This document shows, piece after piece, positions 1-9,190 of a DNA stretch of 32,926 nt (position 1 is its first letter; each line of letters starts with the position of its first letter). The DNA comes from Nocardiopsis trehalosi NBRC 14201 (GTDB lineage Bacteria; Actinomycetota; Actinomycetes; Streptosporangiales; Streptosporangiaceae). The notes under the pieces are model-generated. The model was given only the letters and a program-made list of their open reading frames with translations. It made no database searches and was not told the DNA's origin. The DNA is taken from assembly GCF_001552555.1 (NCBI RefSeq), contig NZ_BCRK01000053.1, forward strand, positions 1 to 32,926. Reading direction: 5' to 3'. The position numbers and the translations under genes were made by a program.

Positions 1-30
1 CGGGGGCGGGCGGGGCCGCCCCCGCTGGGG

Positions 31-3000
31 TCAGAGGTCGTCGCGCAGCGCCGCCGCGACGGCGAGCAGCATCGAGCGGGCGGCCTCGTCGCGGACGTCC
101 TCGGCCCGGTCCTCGAACCGGTCGAGGGCGCGGCCCGCCTGCTGCGGCCGGCCCCGGTCGGCGTGCCGCTCGGCGGTCGCCAGGTGGGCGGTGAGCACCG
201 CCGCCTGGCCCCGCGTGAGCACCCCGTCGCGGCGGTAGTCGGCCACCAGGTCCTCCGCCTGCGCGTAGTCGACCGTCACCTCGATGGCGGCCTCCGCCTC
301 GGCGGTGTTGCCCGCCGCGTCGGTGGCCGTCGCGGTGAACACGTGCGCGCCGGGCTCCAGCGCGTCGAGCACCGCCGGGGTGTCGATCTCGGTGCCGTCG
401 ACGGCCAGCGCCACCGACGCCACCCCCGACGCCGCGTCCTCCGCCGCCACATCGGCGTCGGGGGCCGACCGCAGCCCGTAGGCGGCGCCGTCCTCGATCC
501 CGGTCACCGCGACCTCGGGGGCGGTGGCGTCGACCTTGAGGTCGAGCGCCCCCTCCTCCGACGTGCCCGCGTCGTTGGCGGCCCGGTAGCCGAGCGTGTG
601 CTCGCCGTCGTCCGCCACCTCGACCGGCCCGGTGTAGGGCGTCCAGTCGCCGTCGCCCAACCGGTACTCGACCTCGGCCTCGGGGTCGTCGGCGGTCAGG
701 GTGACGGTGACCGGGGAGGTGTACCAGCCGTCGGAGCCGGTGGGCTCGGCCGGGTCCGCCTCCGCCGTCACCACGGGCGGTTCGGGCGCGGGCCCGTCGT
801 CCAGGGTGAACGCGGAGAACGCGGCCCGCGAGGTGGCGTCGGCCGAGTGGGCGGTGACCACCATGCCGATGTCCTGCCGGTCCGCCGCCGACTCCAGGAC
901 CGCCTCCGCGACCGGCGTGAACTCCTCGCCGTCGGTGGAGTAGGAGCCGGTGTAGGTGTCGCCGGAGCGCTCCAGCCGCAGCCAGACAGGCGCCTCGGCG
1001 GCACCGCCGAACTCCGACGACTCCAGGTCGCCGTCGCCGTCGGCGTCCCACAGCATCTCCGCGCCCGATCCGGTCGCGGTCATGGCGACGTAGCCCGCCG
1101 CCTCGCCCGGCCGGGTCAGGTCGTCGCGGACGACCAGCCCCGCCTTGCCCTGGTTGTTCGGCGCCTCGTGGGAGTCGAGCCGCACGGTCGCGGTGAACTC
1201 CTCACCCACCGCGCTGGGCTGGTAGATGGTGCCGTACTCGTCCACGCCCTGCCACATGTTGGCGCCGCCGGACTCGATGGTCCAGGCGTCCTCGCCCGGT
1301 TGCAGGAACGCGGCCTCGCCGTCGTGGGAGTAGGTGGTCCAGGGCGCCCGGACCTCCTCGGTGCCGACCAGGACGACCGCCCGCCGCGAGTCGCGGGTGA
1401 ACCCGCTGTCGCTGGTGGCGCGGGCCCGGATCTGGTGCCGCCCGTCGGGCGCCGCCCAGTCCAGCTCGTAGGGCGCCTCGGTGTCCTCGCCCACGACCTC
1501 GTCGCCGGCCAGGAACTCCACCTTCTCCACCGTGTGGTCGGCGTCGGTGGCCTCCGCGCTGAGCCGCACGGTGTCCCCGCTGGCGTACTCGGCCCCGTTC
1601 TCCGGGCTGGTCAGGGTGACGCGCGGCCGGCTGTCGACCGCCACGCCCTTGCCGTCGAACTCCACGAAGTTGAGGTTGAGCAGGTCGCCGCCGCCGTCCC
1701 CGGTGAACACCAGGTACAGGTCGACGGTGCGGCCGGGGTCGGTGACGTCCACGCTGACGTCGGTCCACGCCTGCCACCCGCCGGTCGGGGCGACCTCGGC
1801 GGTGCCGAGCAGCTCCCCGTCGGGGGCGTCGGCGCGCACCTCGATGTTCCCGCCCGCGCCGCCGGAGGCGACCCGGAACACCATCGACTCGATGCCGGCG
1901 AGGTTGACCGGCGAGTAGGACAGGTGGTCGCCGTCGTCGACGTCGGTGACGTGCCGCAGCCCGCCCTCGACGTCGGTGGTGGCGGCGGTGGTGACGCCCT
2001 CGGCGGTGGTGTGGTACTCGGCCTGCTTGCGCTTGGGCTGGAGCAGCGCGTCGGCCCGCCCGGTGAGCGGGGCGACCTCGCCCTCGGCGCCCCCGCTGTC
2101 GGTGTACTCCGCCGACAGCACGTAGAACAGGTTGGCCTCGGCGCCGTGCCCGTCGTCGGCGAGCGTGGGCACGACCGCCTCGCAGCCCTGGAACCGGTCG
2201 ACCAGGTGGCCGTGCTCGTCGTGGCCCAGCGACGCCGAGATGGTGACGTCGTCGCAGTCGATGGTGCCGTCCGCCGTGGACCCGTCCTCGGCGTCGGTGA
2301 CCACGACCTCCACGGCGACCTCGTCGCCGAACTCGAACGTGCCGCCGTCCGGCGGGACGGTCAGCTCCACCTCGGGCCGGGTGTTGCCGACCGACACGGG
2401 CACGTTCGCCGTCGACGTGCGCCCCGCCGAGTCGGTCACGGTGAGCTGGGCGGTGTAGTCGCCCGCCTCGGTGTAGGTGTGCACCGGGTTCGCCTCGGTG
2501 GACGTGGCGCCGTCGCCGAACGCCCAGCTCAGCTCCACGGTCTCGTCGGGGTCGGGGTGCCCGGTGCCCTCGGAGGAGAACGCCACCTCCAGCGGCACGC
2601 CGCCGCTGTCGGGTTCGGCGGACGCCGCCGCGACCGGGTACTTCACCCCGCCGGTGTAGTCGATGCGGTACAGCCCGGATTCGCCGCCGGTGCCGAACCC
2701 GGCGCCCCACTCCAGCAGGTACAGGGCGCCGTCGGGGCCGAACTCCATGTCCATCGGGTAGTCGAACTCGAAGTTCGGCACGAACGGGGTGATGTCGAGG
2801 ACCTCGCCCTCGTCGTCGAGGCCGACCTCCTTCACGTAGTGGCGGCCCCACTCGTAGAACAGGTTCTTGCCGTCGAGGTAGGCGGGGAACTTCCGGTTGG
2901 ACTCCAGCTCGGGGTCGTAGCGGTAGGCGGGCCCGGCCATCGGCGCGGCCGCCCCGCTGCCCAGCTCCGGCCACTCCTCGGAGGGGCCGTAGCCGTAGTG

Positions 3001-4818
3001 GAACCCGGGCTCCACCGACGGCGGCAGGTTCTCCAGGCCGGTGTTGTTGGGCGAGTCGTTGACCGGCGCGGCGCAGTCGAACGGCTCACCGGAGGCGCCG
3101 GTGGCGAAGTCGTAGTCGCGGTAGGGCAGGTTCGGGCCGTGGCAGTACGGCCAGCCGTAGTTGCCGGGCTCGCCGATGGACATCCACTCGACCAGGCCCT
3201 CGGGGCCGCGGTCGGGGTCGCCCTGGGCGGCGTCGGGCCCGTAGTCGGCCACCAGCACGTCGCCGGTGGCGGGGTCGACGGAGAACCGGTAGGGGTTGCG
3301 GAACCCCATGGCGAAGATCTCCGGCATCGCCAGTTCGGGGTCGTAGGTGCCGCCGGGGAACAGGTCGTCGTGGGCGCCGCCGTTGAACAGGTTGTCCTCG
3401 GGGACGGTGTAGGTGCCGTCGTCCTGCGGGACGATGCGCAGCAGCTTGCCGCGCGGGTCGGCGGTGTTGGCGGAGGTGCGCTGGGCGTCCCAGGGCTCCC
3501 GGCCGGGCCGCTCGTCGATCGGGGAGTAGCCGTCGGAGGCGAACGGGTTGGTGTCGTCGCCCACCCCGATGTACAGCTCGCCGTCGGGGCTCATCTCCAG
3601 GGCGCCGCCGGTGTGGCCGGGCTCCTCGATGCGCAGCGCCGGGATCTCCATGAGCACCGACTCCGACTCCGGGTCGAGCCGGGTGCCGTCGTCCACCACG
3701 GTGAACCGGGACACCCGGTTGACCATGTTGGCCGGGTCGGTGTCGTCGCCGCTCGCGGGCGCGTAGTACAGGTACACCCACCCGTTCTCGGTGAAGTCCG
3801 GGTCCAGGGCGATGCCGGTCAGCCCGTCCTCGCCGCCGGTGTAGACATCGAGCGTGCCGAGGGTGGACGTGAGGTTGGTGTCCGGGTCGAACACCCGCAC
3901 CTGGCCCTGCCGCTGCGCGAACAGCACGCGGCCGTCGTCGGCGACGCTCAGCCCCATGGGGTCGTAGGTGTCGGTGTCGAGCGGCACCTTCTCGTAGTTG
4001 TCCCACACGGTGCCGCCGCAGTCGGCCTCGGCCACCCCGGCGGCGGTGCGCACCCCGCCCAGCAGGTGGTCGATGAACTCCGGCTCGCTGTACGCCCCGC
4101 TCGGGTGGCCCATGGCCGTCGCCCAGATGGGCGCGCCGCCGACGTCGCGGCACCACGAGATCGGGTGGTCGTGCCCCATGGCGTCGGGCCCGGGGTCGTA
4201 GGTGGTCTCGTCGGCCGTCACCAGCACGTGCACGTCGCCGCGCATGTTGGCGTCGAAGTTGTACCACTCCTCCGAGCGCTCCCACACCGCCGGCAGGTTC
4301 GCCGTCGAGGGGTGGGTGCGGTCGGCGACCTTGGCGGTGCCGGGCAGCACCCCGGGGGAGTGGGTGGGCATGTGCGCGCCCGCGTTGATGGTCTCGTCCC
4401 ACCACGGGAAGTCGTTCTCGATGCCCATGTCCGTGGCGTTGTGGATGGCGGCGATCCCGCCCCCGGCGGCGACGTAGTCCTGCACGGCCTGCCGCTGCGC
4501 GTCGGTCTCCCACACCATGCCCGACGTCTGGAACATGACGATGACGTCGTACTCGGCGAGGGTGGCGGGGTCGAACACCGCGGAGTCCTCGGTGTGGTCG
4601 ACCGCGAAGTCGTTCTCCTCGGCGAGCCGCTCGAACAGGGCGACGCCGGAGGGGATGGAGTCGTGGCGGTACCCGGCCGTCTTGGTGAACAGCAGGGCGC
4701 GGAACTCGGGGTCGTCGCCGGTGTCGGCGTGGGCGACCGCGGGGGCGAGGGCGAAGGCCAGCAGGCAGGAGAGGAGTACGGCGCCGAGTGATCGCAGGCG
4801 TCGTAGGCGAACGCTCAT
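31..4818 (-). CDS. Secreted ThuA / PQQ-type sugar dehydrogenase multidomain protein
   Basis: A 1595-residue secreted protein. Residues 1-31 form a signal peptide (Arg-rich start, hydrophobic core, AHA-type end). Residues about 38-265 are a ThuA-like domain. Residues about 280-722 resemble the glucose/sorbosone dehydrogenase beta-propeller, with GHTGGALEMSPDGELYIGVGD and a GFRNPYRF motif. Residues 727-811 are a PKD domain (SWAFGDG, VHTYTEAGDY). Beta-sandwich domains follow: a CBM6-like segment (about 925-1060), an Ig-like segment (about 1065-1155), a DUF1349/laminin-like segment (about 1160-1340), an OmpL47-like segment (about 1350-1440), another Ig-like repeat, and a C-terminal FIMAH-like helical domain (from about 1513). 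I infer extracellular sugar oxidation or binding at a polysaccharide. The ATG at 4818 is preferred because it begins the signal peptide and has GAGG about 9 nt upstream. It is the last gene of the leftward sugar locus, 132 nt after the epimerase gene. The substrate is unknown. Confidence 0.93.
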   Translation of the reverse strand: MSVRLRRLRSLGAVLLSCLLAFALAPAVAHADTGDDPEFRALLFTKTAGYRHDSIPSGVALFERLAEENDFAVDHTEDSAVFDPATLAEYDVIVMFQTSGMVWETDAQRQAVQDYVAAGGGIAAIHNATDMGIENDFPWWDETINAGAHMPTHSPGVLPGTAKVADRTHPSTANLPAVWERSEEWYNFDANMRGDVHVLVTADETTYDPGPDAMGHDHPISWCRDVGGAPIWATAMGHPSGAYSEPEFIDHLLGGVRTAAGVAEADCGGTVWDNYEKVPLDTDTYDPMGLSVADDGRVLFAQRQGQVRVFDPDTNLTSTLGTLDVYTGGEDGLTGIALDPDFTENGWVYLYYAPASGDDTDPANMVNRVSRFTVVDDGTRLDPESESVLMEIPALRIEEPGHTGGALEMSPDGELYIGVGDDTNPFASDGYSPIDERPGREPWDAQRTSANTADPRGKLLRIVPQDDGTYTVPEDNLFNGGAHDDLFPGGTYDPELAMPEIFAMGFRNPYRFSVDPATGDVLVADYGPDAAQGDPDRGPEGLVEWMSIGEPGNYGWPYCHGPNLPYRDYDFATGASGEPFDCAAPVNDSPNNTGLENLPPSVEPGFHYGYGPSEEWPELGSGAAAPMAGPAYRYDPELESNRKFPAYLDGKNLFYEWGRHYVKEVGLDDEGEVLDITPFVPNFEFDYPMDMEFGPDGALYLLEWGAGFGTGGESGLYRIDYTGGVKYPVAAASAEPDSGGVPLEVAFSSEGTGHPDPDETVELSWAFGDGATSTEANPVHTYTEAGDYTAQLTVTDSAGRTSTANVPVSVGNTRPEVELTVPPDGGTFEFGDEVAVEVVVTDAEDGSTADGTIDCDDVTISASLGHDEHGHLVDRFQGCEAVVPTLADDGHGAEANLFYVLSAEYTDSGGAEGEVAPLTGRADALLQPKRKQAEYHTTAEGVTTAATTDVEGGLRHVTDVDDGDHLSYSPVNLAGIESMVFRVASGGAGGNIEVRADAPDGELLGTAEVAPTGGWQAWTDVSVDVTDPGRTVDLYLVFTGDGGGDLLNLNFVEFDGKGVAVDSRPRVTLTSPENGAEYASGDTVRLSAEATDADHTVEKVEFLAGDEVVGEDTEAPYELDWAAPDGRHQIRARATSDSGFTRDSRRAVVLVGTEEVRAPWTTYSHDGEAAFLQPGEDAWTIESGGANMWQGVDEYGTIYQPSAVGEEFTATVRLDSHEAPNNQGKAGLVVRDDLTRPGEAAGYVAMTATGSGAEMLWDADGDGDLESSEFGGAAEAPVWLRLERSGDTYTGSYSTDGEEFTPVAEAVLESAADRQDIGMVVTAHSADATSRAAFSAFTLDDGPAPEPPVVTAEADPAEPTGSDGWYTSPVTVTLTADDPEAEVEYRLGDGDWTPYTGPVEVADDGEHTLGYRAANDAGTSEEGALDLKVDATAPEVAVTGIEDGAAYGLRSAPDADVAAEDAASGVASVALAVDGTEIDTPAVLDALEPGAHVFTATATDAAGNTAEAEAAIEVTVDYAQAEDLVADYRRDGVLTRGQAAVLTAHLATAERHADRGRPQQAGRALDRFEDRAEDVRDEAARSMLLAVAAALRDDL

Positions 4819-4870
4819 GGAAGGAACCTCACCGGTCGTTAGAACACAGAAAGGGTCTCCGTGCGGCGTG

Positions 4871-4903
4871 CCGGCGCCGACGGGCACGGCGTCCCGGCGC
4901 CGG
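4871..4903. promoter_or_regulatory. Stem-loop between epimerase and ThuA/dehydrogenase genes
   Basis: CCGGCGCCG at 4871-4879 and CGGCGCCGG at 4895-4903 form a perfect 9-bp inverted repeat with a 15-nt loop. It lies in the 132-nt gap between two leftward genes. It could attenuate transcription or stabilise mRNA between the upstream transport genes and the large secreted enzyme. There is no U-rich tail, so a classical terminator is uncertain. Confidence 0.4.
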
Positions 4904-4950
4904 GGCGCCGGTCGGCCAGGGGGGAACCCGTGCGGATCACATGTGCGGCC

Positions 4951-5817
4951 TCACCCGTCCTTACCGTCGAGCGTGCGCAGGAACGCCAGGCCGTCCACGG
5001 CGATGGCGTCCTGGTCGCGTGCGAGCGGCCGCCAGATCGAGGCGGCCGTGGCGATGGTGGCGTTGTCGGCGGTGAACGACTCGATGACCAGCGGGCCCGT
5101 GTACCCGCTGTCGTCCAGTGCCGCCAGCAGGGCGGGCCAGTCGAGGTGGTCGGCGCCGGGGGCGCCCCGGTCGTTGGCGCACACCTGCACGTGGGCGATG
5201 CGCCCGGCCGCGCGCCGGACGGCGGCGGCGATGTCGGTCTCCTCGATGTTCATGTGGTAGACGTCCAGGGCCAGCCCGCACCCGTCGGCGGGCAGCCCGG
5301 CCAGGGCGGTCAGCGCCTGGTCGACCGTGTTGAGCAGGCTGGTCTCGTAGCGGTTGAGCGGTTCGACCGCCACCCGCACCCCCGCCGCCGCCGCGTGCGC
5401 GACGACGGGGGCGAGGTGGTCGGCCAGCTCCGCGTAGCAGGCGGTGCGCTCGGCCTCGGTGAGCCGCCAGGTGCGCCCCACCGAGGCGTAGGCGGGGCCG
5501 GCGATGACCGGCGACCCCACCTCGGCGGCGGCGTCGGCCACCCGGCGCAGGTAGTCCTGCGTGGCGGCGACGGTGGCGGGGTCGGCCGCCACCAGCTCCC
5601 GGCCCGGCCCCATGACCAGGGTGATCGTGGCGGCCAGGCCCAGGTCGGAGAGCAGGCGGGCGGCGCGCGCGGGCGTCCAGTCGCCGACGTCCTCGACGGG
5701 CAGCTCGATCACGTCGAACCCCCAGTCGCGGATACGCGGCGCCAGCTCCGCGAGGGCTGCGTCGGTCAGCGGCGACGTCCACACCCACGTGTTGACGCCC
5801 AGCGCGCGCCCCGCCAT
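4951..5817 (-). CDS. TIM-barrel sugar epimerase, D-tagatose 3-epimerase-like
   Basis: A 288-residue protein of the sugar phosphate isomerase/epimerase (xylose isomerase-like TIM barrel) superfamily. Candidate metal ligands are E152 (in VEPLNRYE), D185 (in LDVYHMNIEE), H209 and E246 (in VIESF). Their spacing and the NRYE and HMNIEE motifs match what I know of D-tagatose/D-psicose 3-epimerases, which interconvert C3 epimers of ketohexoses using Mn or Mg. The ATG start shares one base with the stop of the upstream sugar-binding protein gene (TGATG), which implies translational coupling. Within the operon it probably acts on the imported sugar or its keto derivative. Other members of the superfamily act on inositol derivatives or 3-keto sugars, so the exact substrate is open. 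Confidence 0.9.
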   Translation of the reverse strand: MAGRALGVNTWVWTSPLTDAALAELAPRIRDWGFDVIELPVEDVGDWTPARAARLLSDLGLAATITLVMGPGRELVAADPATVAATQDYLRRVADAAAEVGSPVIAGPAYASVGRTWRLTEAERTACYAELADHLAPVVAHAAAAGVRVAVEPLNRYETSLLNTVDQALTALAGLPADGCGLALDVYHMNIEETDIAAAVRRAAGRIAHVQVCANDRGAPGADHLDWPALLAALDDSGYTGPLVIESFTADNATIATAASIWRPLARDQDAIAVDGLAFLRTLDGKDG

Positions 5818-7022
5818 CAGCGGTCCTGCCAGGCTTCGGGGAACCCGGGCAGGTCCTCGCCGCCGAACTGGGCGTAGTGCAGGCTCGGCATGTCCTCGTT
5901 GCGCTCCAGGTACTCGTCCCGGTTCTCGGCGGTGATCGGCTCCTGCGGCAGCACCCACTCCCGCGGCACCTCCTCGCCGTCGAGGATCTGGGTGGCGGCG
6001 ATGATCGGGGTCCGCCACTGGAAGTTGGAGTACACCGGGGCGATGGCCGTGATGTCCTCCTCCTGCCACTTGCGCATGAAGCTCAGCTCGTCCTCACCGG
6101 AGATCACCGGGTAGGGCTGGCCGGCGTCCTCGAACGCCTCCAGCGCCGCGACCGCGCCGTCCCCGGCGTCCATCCAGATGCCGTCGACCGCGCCCCGCTG
6201 GATGTGCTGGGTGACGAGGTCCTTGATCTGCGCGCCGTCGCCCTCGGTGAACTCGAACCCGAGGACCTCCAGGTCGCTGTCGTCGAACACCTGCTGGGCG
6301 GCGGCCCACCGGTGCTCCAGCACGTCCACACCCGGCAGGATGCGCAGCGCCAGCACGGTCGACCCCGGCTCCAGCTCGTCCACCAGGAACTCCGCGGCGT
6401 CGGCGCCGTAGGCGTAGCCGCCGATGGGGTGGATGAAGGTGACCGCGCAGTCGGTGTTGACGCCCCGGTCGAACACGATGACCGGCACCCCGCTCTCGCA
6501 GGCGGTCTCCACGGCCGGCGTCAGCGTCGCCGTGGTCGACGGCGAGATGATGATGGCCGCGCAGTCCCCGGCGTCCACGAACGCCTGGATGTCGGAGATC
6601 TGCTGGTTGTCGTCGTCGGCGGCGTCGGAGACCCGGAACTCGCCGATGTCGCCGCTCTCCTGGAACACCTCCACCTGCTGCTGCATGGTGATCCAGCCGG
6701 TGACCCGCCACGGGTTGGACACCGAGGCGTTGGAGAAGCAGACGGTGGGCTCCTCCGCCTCCTCGCCCTCCAACCGGAACTCGCTGGTGTCGACCATCTC
6801 GGGTTCGATGGCCTGCAGCCACGGCTCGTCCTCGGGGCCCTCCGGCTCGATGTCGCGCTGGGCGAGCTGCTCGTCGTACTCGGCCTGGTCGAACCACTCC
6901 TGCTCGGGGGTCGGGCTCTCGGCGCCCGCCTCGGTCTCCTGGGGGGTGTCGGTGGTACAGGCCGTCATGAGCAGCAGGCTCACGGCTGCTCCGCCGGCGA
7001 GGGCGGCGCGGGGGATGCGCAT
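5817..7022 (-). CDS. Sugar ABC transporter substrate-binding lipoprotein
   Basis: A 401-residue periplasmic-binding-protein-fold receptor of the type-I (LacI/RbsB) class. The N-terminus is a lipoprotein signal with lipobox LMTAC, so the mature protein is anchored by the Cys at about residue 22. An acidic linker rich in Glu follows, then the two-lobe domain, with FSNASVSNPWRV near its start and IIISPSTTATLTPAVETACESGVPVIVFDRG at the typical hinge region. The start has a strong AGGAGG site just upstream. It lies 12 nt after the second permease gene and overlaps the epimerase start by one base. It should deliver a monosaccharide to the adjacent permeases; no ligand can be assigned from sequence. 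Confidence 0.93.
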   Translation of the reverse strand: MRIPRAALAGGAAVSLLLMTACTTDTPQETEAGAESPTPEQEWFDQAEYDEQLAQRDIEPEGPEDEPWLQAIEPEMVDTSEFRLEGEEAEEPTVCFSNASVSNPWRVTGWITMQQQVEVFQESGDIGEFRVSDAADDDNQQISDIQAFVDAGDCAAIIISPSTTATLTPAVETACESGVPVIVFDRGVNTDCAVTFIHPIGGYAYGADAAEFLVDELEPGSTVLALRILPGVDVLEHRWAAAQQVFDDSDLEVLGFEFTEGDGAQIKDLVTQHIQRGAVDGIWMDAGDGAVAALEAFEDAGQPYPVISGEDELSFMRKWQEEDITAIAPVYSNFQWRTPIIAATQILDGEEVPREWVLPQEPITAENRDEYLERNEDMPSLHYAQFGGEDLPGFPEAWQDR

Positions 7023-7034
7023 GGTGGGGACCTC

Positions 7035-8108
7035 CTAGCGGGAGCCGCGCGCGGGCGGCTCCTCCATTGGTGGGTCCGGCCGGGCGGGCTCGGGTTCCGC
7101 CGGCCGGGGTGTTCTCCGGGTCCACTCGCGCGCCGCGTAGGCCACGGCCGCGATGATGATGAGGCCCTGCACCGTCGGCTGGATGGTCGACGGCAGGCGG
7201 AGCTGGTTGAACAGCGTGAACAGCGCCTCGACGGTGAGGGCGCCGGCCATCGCGGCGACGACCGTGCCGCGCCCGCCGCTCAGCACCACGCCGCCGAGGA
7301 CGACGGCGGTGATCGCGGCGAACTCCAGCCCCTCGCCGACCTGGGCGGTGACCCCGGCGAAGCCGCCGATGAGGATGCCGGCGAGGGTGGCCAGCAGACT
7401 CGACAGGACGAACGCCCCCGTGCGCACCCGCCACACCCGCGCCCCGGAGAACCCCGCGGCGGTGGCGTTGTCGCCGATGGCGACCAGGGTGCGCCCGTAC
7501 GGCGAGCGCATCAGGGCGATGGCCCCCGCGCCCACGGCGAGCACGATGAGCAGCGCCCACGGGATCTGCCCGATGAACGGCACGTCCTCGATGCCGCCCC
7601 GCCCCGCCGTGCGGAACCCCTCCGACAGCGCCCCGGTGGGGGCGCCCCCCGTCCACAGCCGGATCGCGCCGTAGAGGACGAGCATGGTGCCGAGGGTGGT
7701 GATGATCGACGGCACCTTCAGCAGCGTGGTGATGAGCCCGTTGACCAGGCCCACCGCCGCGCCGAACACGAGCATCAGCAGCAGCACCGGCACCGTGCGG
7801 GCCGGGTCGCCGTCGATGAGCGCCGCGGCGAGCACCACCTGGGCGCCCACCAGCGACCCCACCGACAGGTCCAGCTCCCCGGACACGATGACGAAGTACT
7901 GGCCGACCGCCAGGATGATCAGCGGGGCCGCCTGCTTGACGAACGCCATCATCGACGGCGGCGCCGCGAACGACGGGTTGAGCGTGAACACCACCGCGAA
8001 GATCAGCACCAGCAGCGCGAACACCGTGCCGCTGCCGCCCGCCGCCAGGTGGGACAGCGCCGTGCGGGCGGCACCGCCGGACCCCGGGCGCACCTCCGTA
8101 CGCGTCAT
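7035..8108 (-). CDS. Sugar ABC transporter permease (CUT2 type), second subunit
   Basis: A 357-residue integral membrane permease of the RbsC/BPD_transp_2 family, with about nine or ten hydrophobic segments. After a short hydrophilic N-terminus it carries the family pattern FAVVFTLNPSFAAPP, then QYFVIVSGELDLSVGS and VLGGVVLSGGRGT. The C-terminus is Pro/Arg-rich and cytoplasmic. Its ATG overlaps the stop of the first permease gene by four bases (ATGA), and the binding-protein gene follows 12 nt downstream. Two different permease genes next to one ATPase gene suggest a heterodimeric channel, as in other CUT2 importers for ribose, xylose or allose-like sugars. Confidence 0.93.
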   Translation of the reverse strand: MTRTEVRPGSGGAARTALSHLAAGGSGTVFALLVLIFAVVFTLNPSFAAPPSMMAFVKQAAPLIILAVGQYFVIVSGELDLSVGSLVGAQVVLAAALIDGDPARTVPVLLLMLVFGAAVGLVNGLITTLLKVPSIITTLGTMLVLYGAIRLWTGGAPTGALSEGFRTAGRGGIEDVPFIGQIPWALLIVLAVGAGAIALMRSPYGRTLVAIGDNATAAGFSGARVWRVRTGAFVLSSLLATLAGILIGGFAGVTAQVGEGLEFAAITAVVLGGVVLSGGRGTVVAAMAGALTVEALFTLFNQLRLPSTIQPTVQGLIIIAAVAYAAREWTRRTPRPAEPEPARPDPPMEEPPARGSR

Positions 8109-9190
8109 GCCGTCCGCCCTCCTTCCCGTGCCGCCGGAACCGGTGGCGGCGGATCGCCGCCCGCCGCGGCCGGCGGCGCGGCCCCGCCCCCGGCGAACCG
8201 GGGCCGGCTGAGCGGGCGGTCGGTGCGGCGCCGCGCGTAGATCGCGACGGCGGTGATGACGATGGCGCCGCGCAGGACGTCCTTCCAGAACGGGTCGACC
8301 TGGAGCACGTTGAACACGCTGTCGAGCACCGCCAGGATCAGCACCCCGGCGACCGTGCCCGCCACCCCGCCGCGCCCGCCGAGCAGGAACGTCCCGCCCA
8401 GCACCACGGCGGCGATCGACTCCAGGTCGTAGCCGCCGTCGTAGACGAGGGTGGAGCCGGTGCCGAACCGGGACGCGATGAGCAGCCCGGCGACGCCCGC
8501 GGCGATCGAGCAGAGCACGTGCGCGGCCAGCACCGGCCGGTCGACCCGGATGCCCGACATGCGCGCCACGTCGGCGTCGCCGCCCACCGCGTACATGTGG
8601 TAGCCGGTGCGCGACCAGCGCAGGAACAGCACCGCCGCCACCGCGGCCGCCAGCATGACCGCCGTCGACAGCGGGATGAACCCGATGCGGGTGTAGCCGA
8701 ACGCCTGGAACGCCTCCGGCACCTGCCCCACGGGGCCGGCGTACCGGGTGTCGAGGTAGCCCTTGATGATGAGGCCCATGCCCAGGGTGGCGATGAACGC
8801 GTTCACCTTGAGCTTGGTGATGATGAGGCCGTTGACCAGGCCGATCAGCCCGGCCACCACGACCACCGCGACGATGCCCAGCACCAGCCGCGACGGGTCG
8901 CCGGCCATCGTGGTGGCGGCGACGACGCTGCACAGCGCCATCACGTACCCCACCGACAGGTCCAGCGACCGGCACAGGATCACCAGGGTCTGCCCGATGG
9001 CCACGAACCCCAGCAGGCTGGAGCGGGTGAGCATGTCCACGACGTTGGCCGTCGACAGCAGGTTGTGGCCGTTCAGCCCGGCCACGGCCGCGCCGGCCGC
9101 CACCACGCCCAGCAGGGCCAGCCACACCATGCCGGTGGTGCCCAGGACCCATTGGGGCCGGCGGGCGGCGAAGTCGGGTACCGCGGTCAT
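8105..9190 (-). CDS. Sugar ABC transporter permease (CUT2 type), first subunit
   Basis: A 361-residue membrane permease paralogous to the next gene in the operon. Family patterns are GQTLVILCRSLDLSVGYVMA and VLGGTFLLGGRGGVAG, with about nine or ten transmembrane segments. The C-terminal tail is Pro/Ala/Arg-rich and ends in EGGRTA. Its ATG overlaps the ATPase stop by four bases, and its own stop overlaps the next permease start by four bases, so the three genes are translationally coupled. It forms the sugar channel together with its paralog. Confidence 0.93.
   Translation of the reverse strand: MTAVPDFAARRPQWVLGTTGMVWLALLGVVAAGAAVAGLNGHNLLSTANVVDMLTRSSLLGFVAIGQTLVILCRSLDLSVGYVMALCSVVAATTMAGDPSRLVLGIVAVVVVAGLIGLVNGLIITKLKVNAFIATLGMGLIIKGYLDTRYAGPVGQVPEAFQAFGYTRIGFIPLSTAVMLAAAVAAVLFLRWSRTGYHMYAVGGDADVARMSGIRVDRPVLAAHVLCSIAAGVAGLLIASRFGTGSTLVYDGGYDLESIAAVVLGGTFLLGGRGGVAGTVAGVLILAVLDSVFNVLQVDPFWKDVLRGAIVITAVAIYARRRTDRPLSRPRFAGGGAAPPAAAGGDPPPPVPAAREGGRTA

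Noticed and set aside
1-30. A terminator after the ThuA/dehydrogenase gene
   Set aside because: The G/C run can fold on the minus strand, but it is cut by the window edge and the arms are not distinct from general GC richness.
163-4791. A 1542-codon open frame on the plus strand opposite the ThuA/dehydrogenase gene
   Set aside because: The translation is Arg/Val/Gly-rich low complexity with no domain pattern, as expected from the antisense of a GC-biased gene; the minus strand has a signal peptide and clear domains.
5877-8240. A 787-codon plus-strand open frame over the binding-protein and permease genes
   Set aside because: Antisense shadow; His/Arg/Gly-rich with no recognisable motif.
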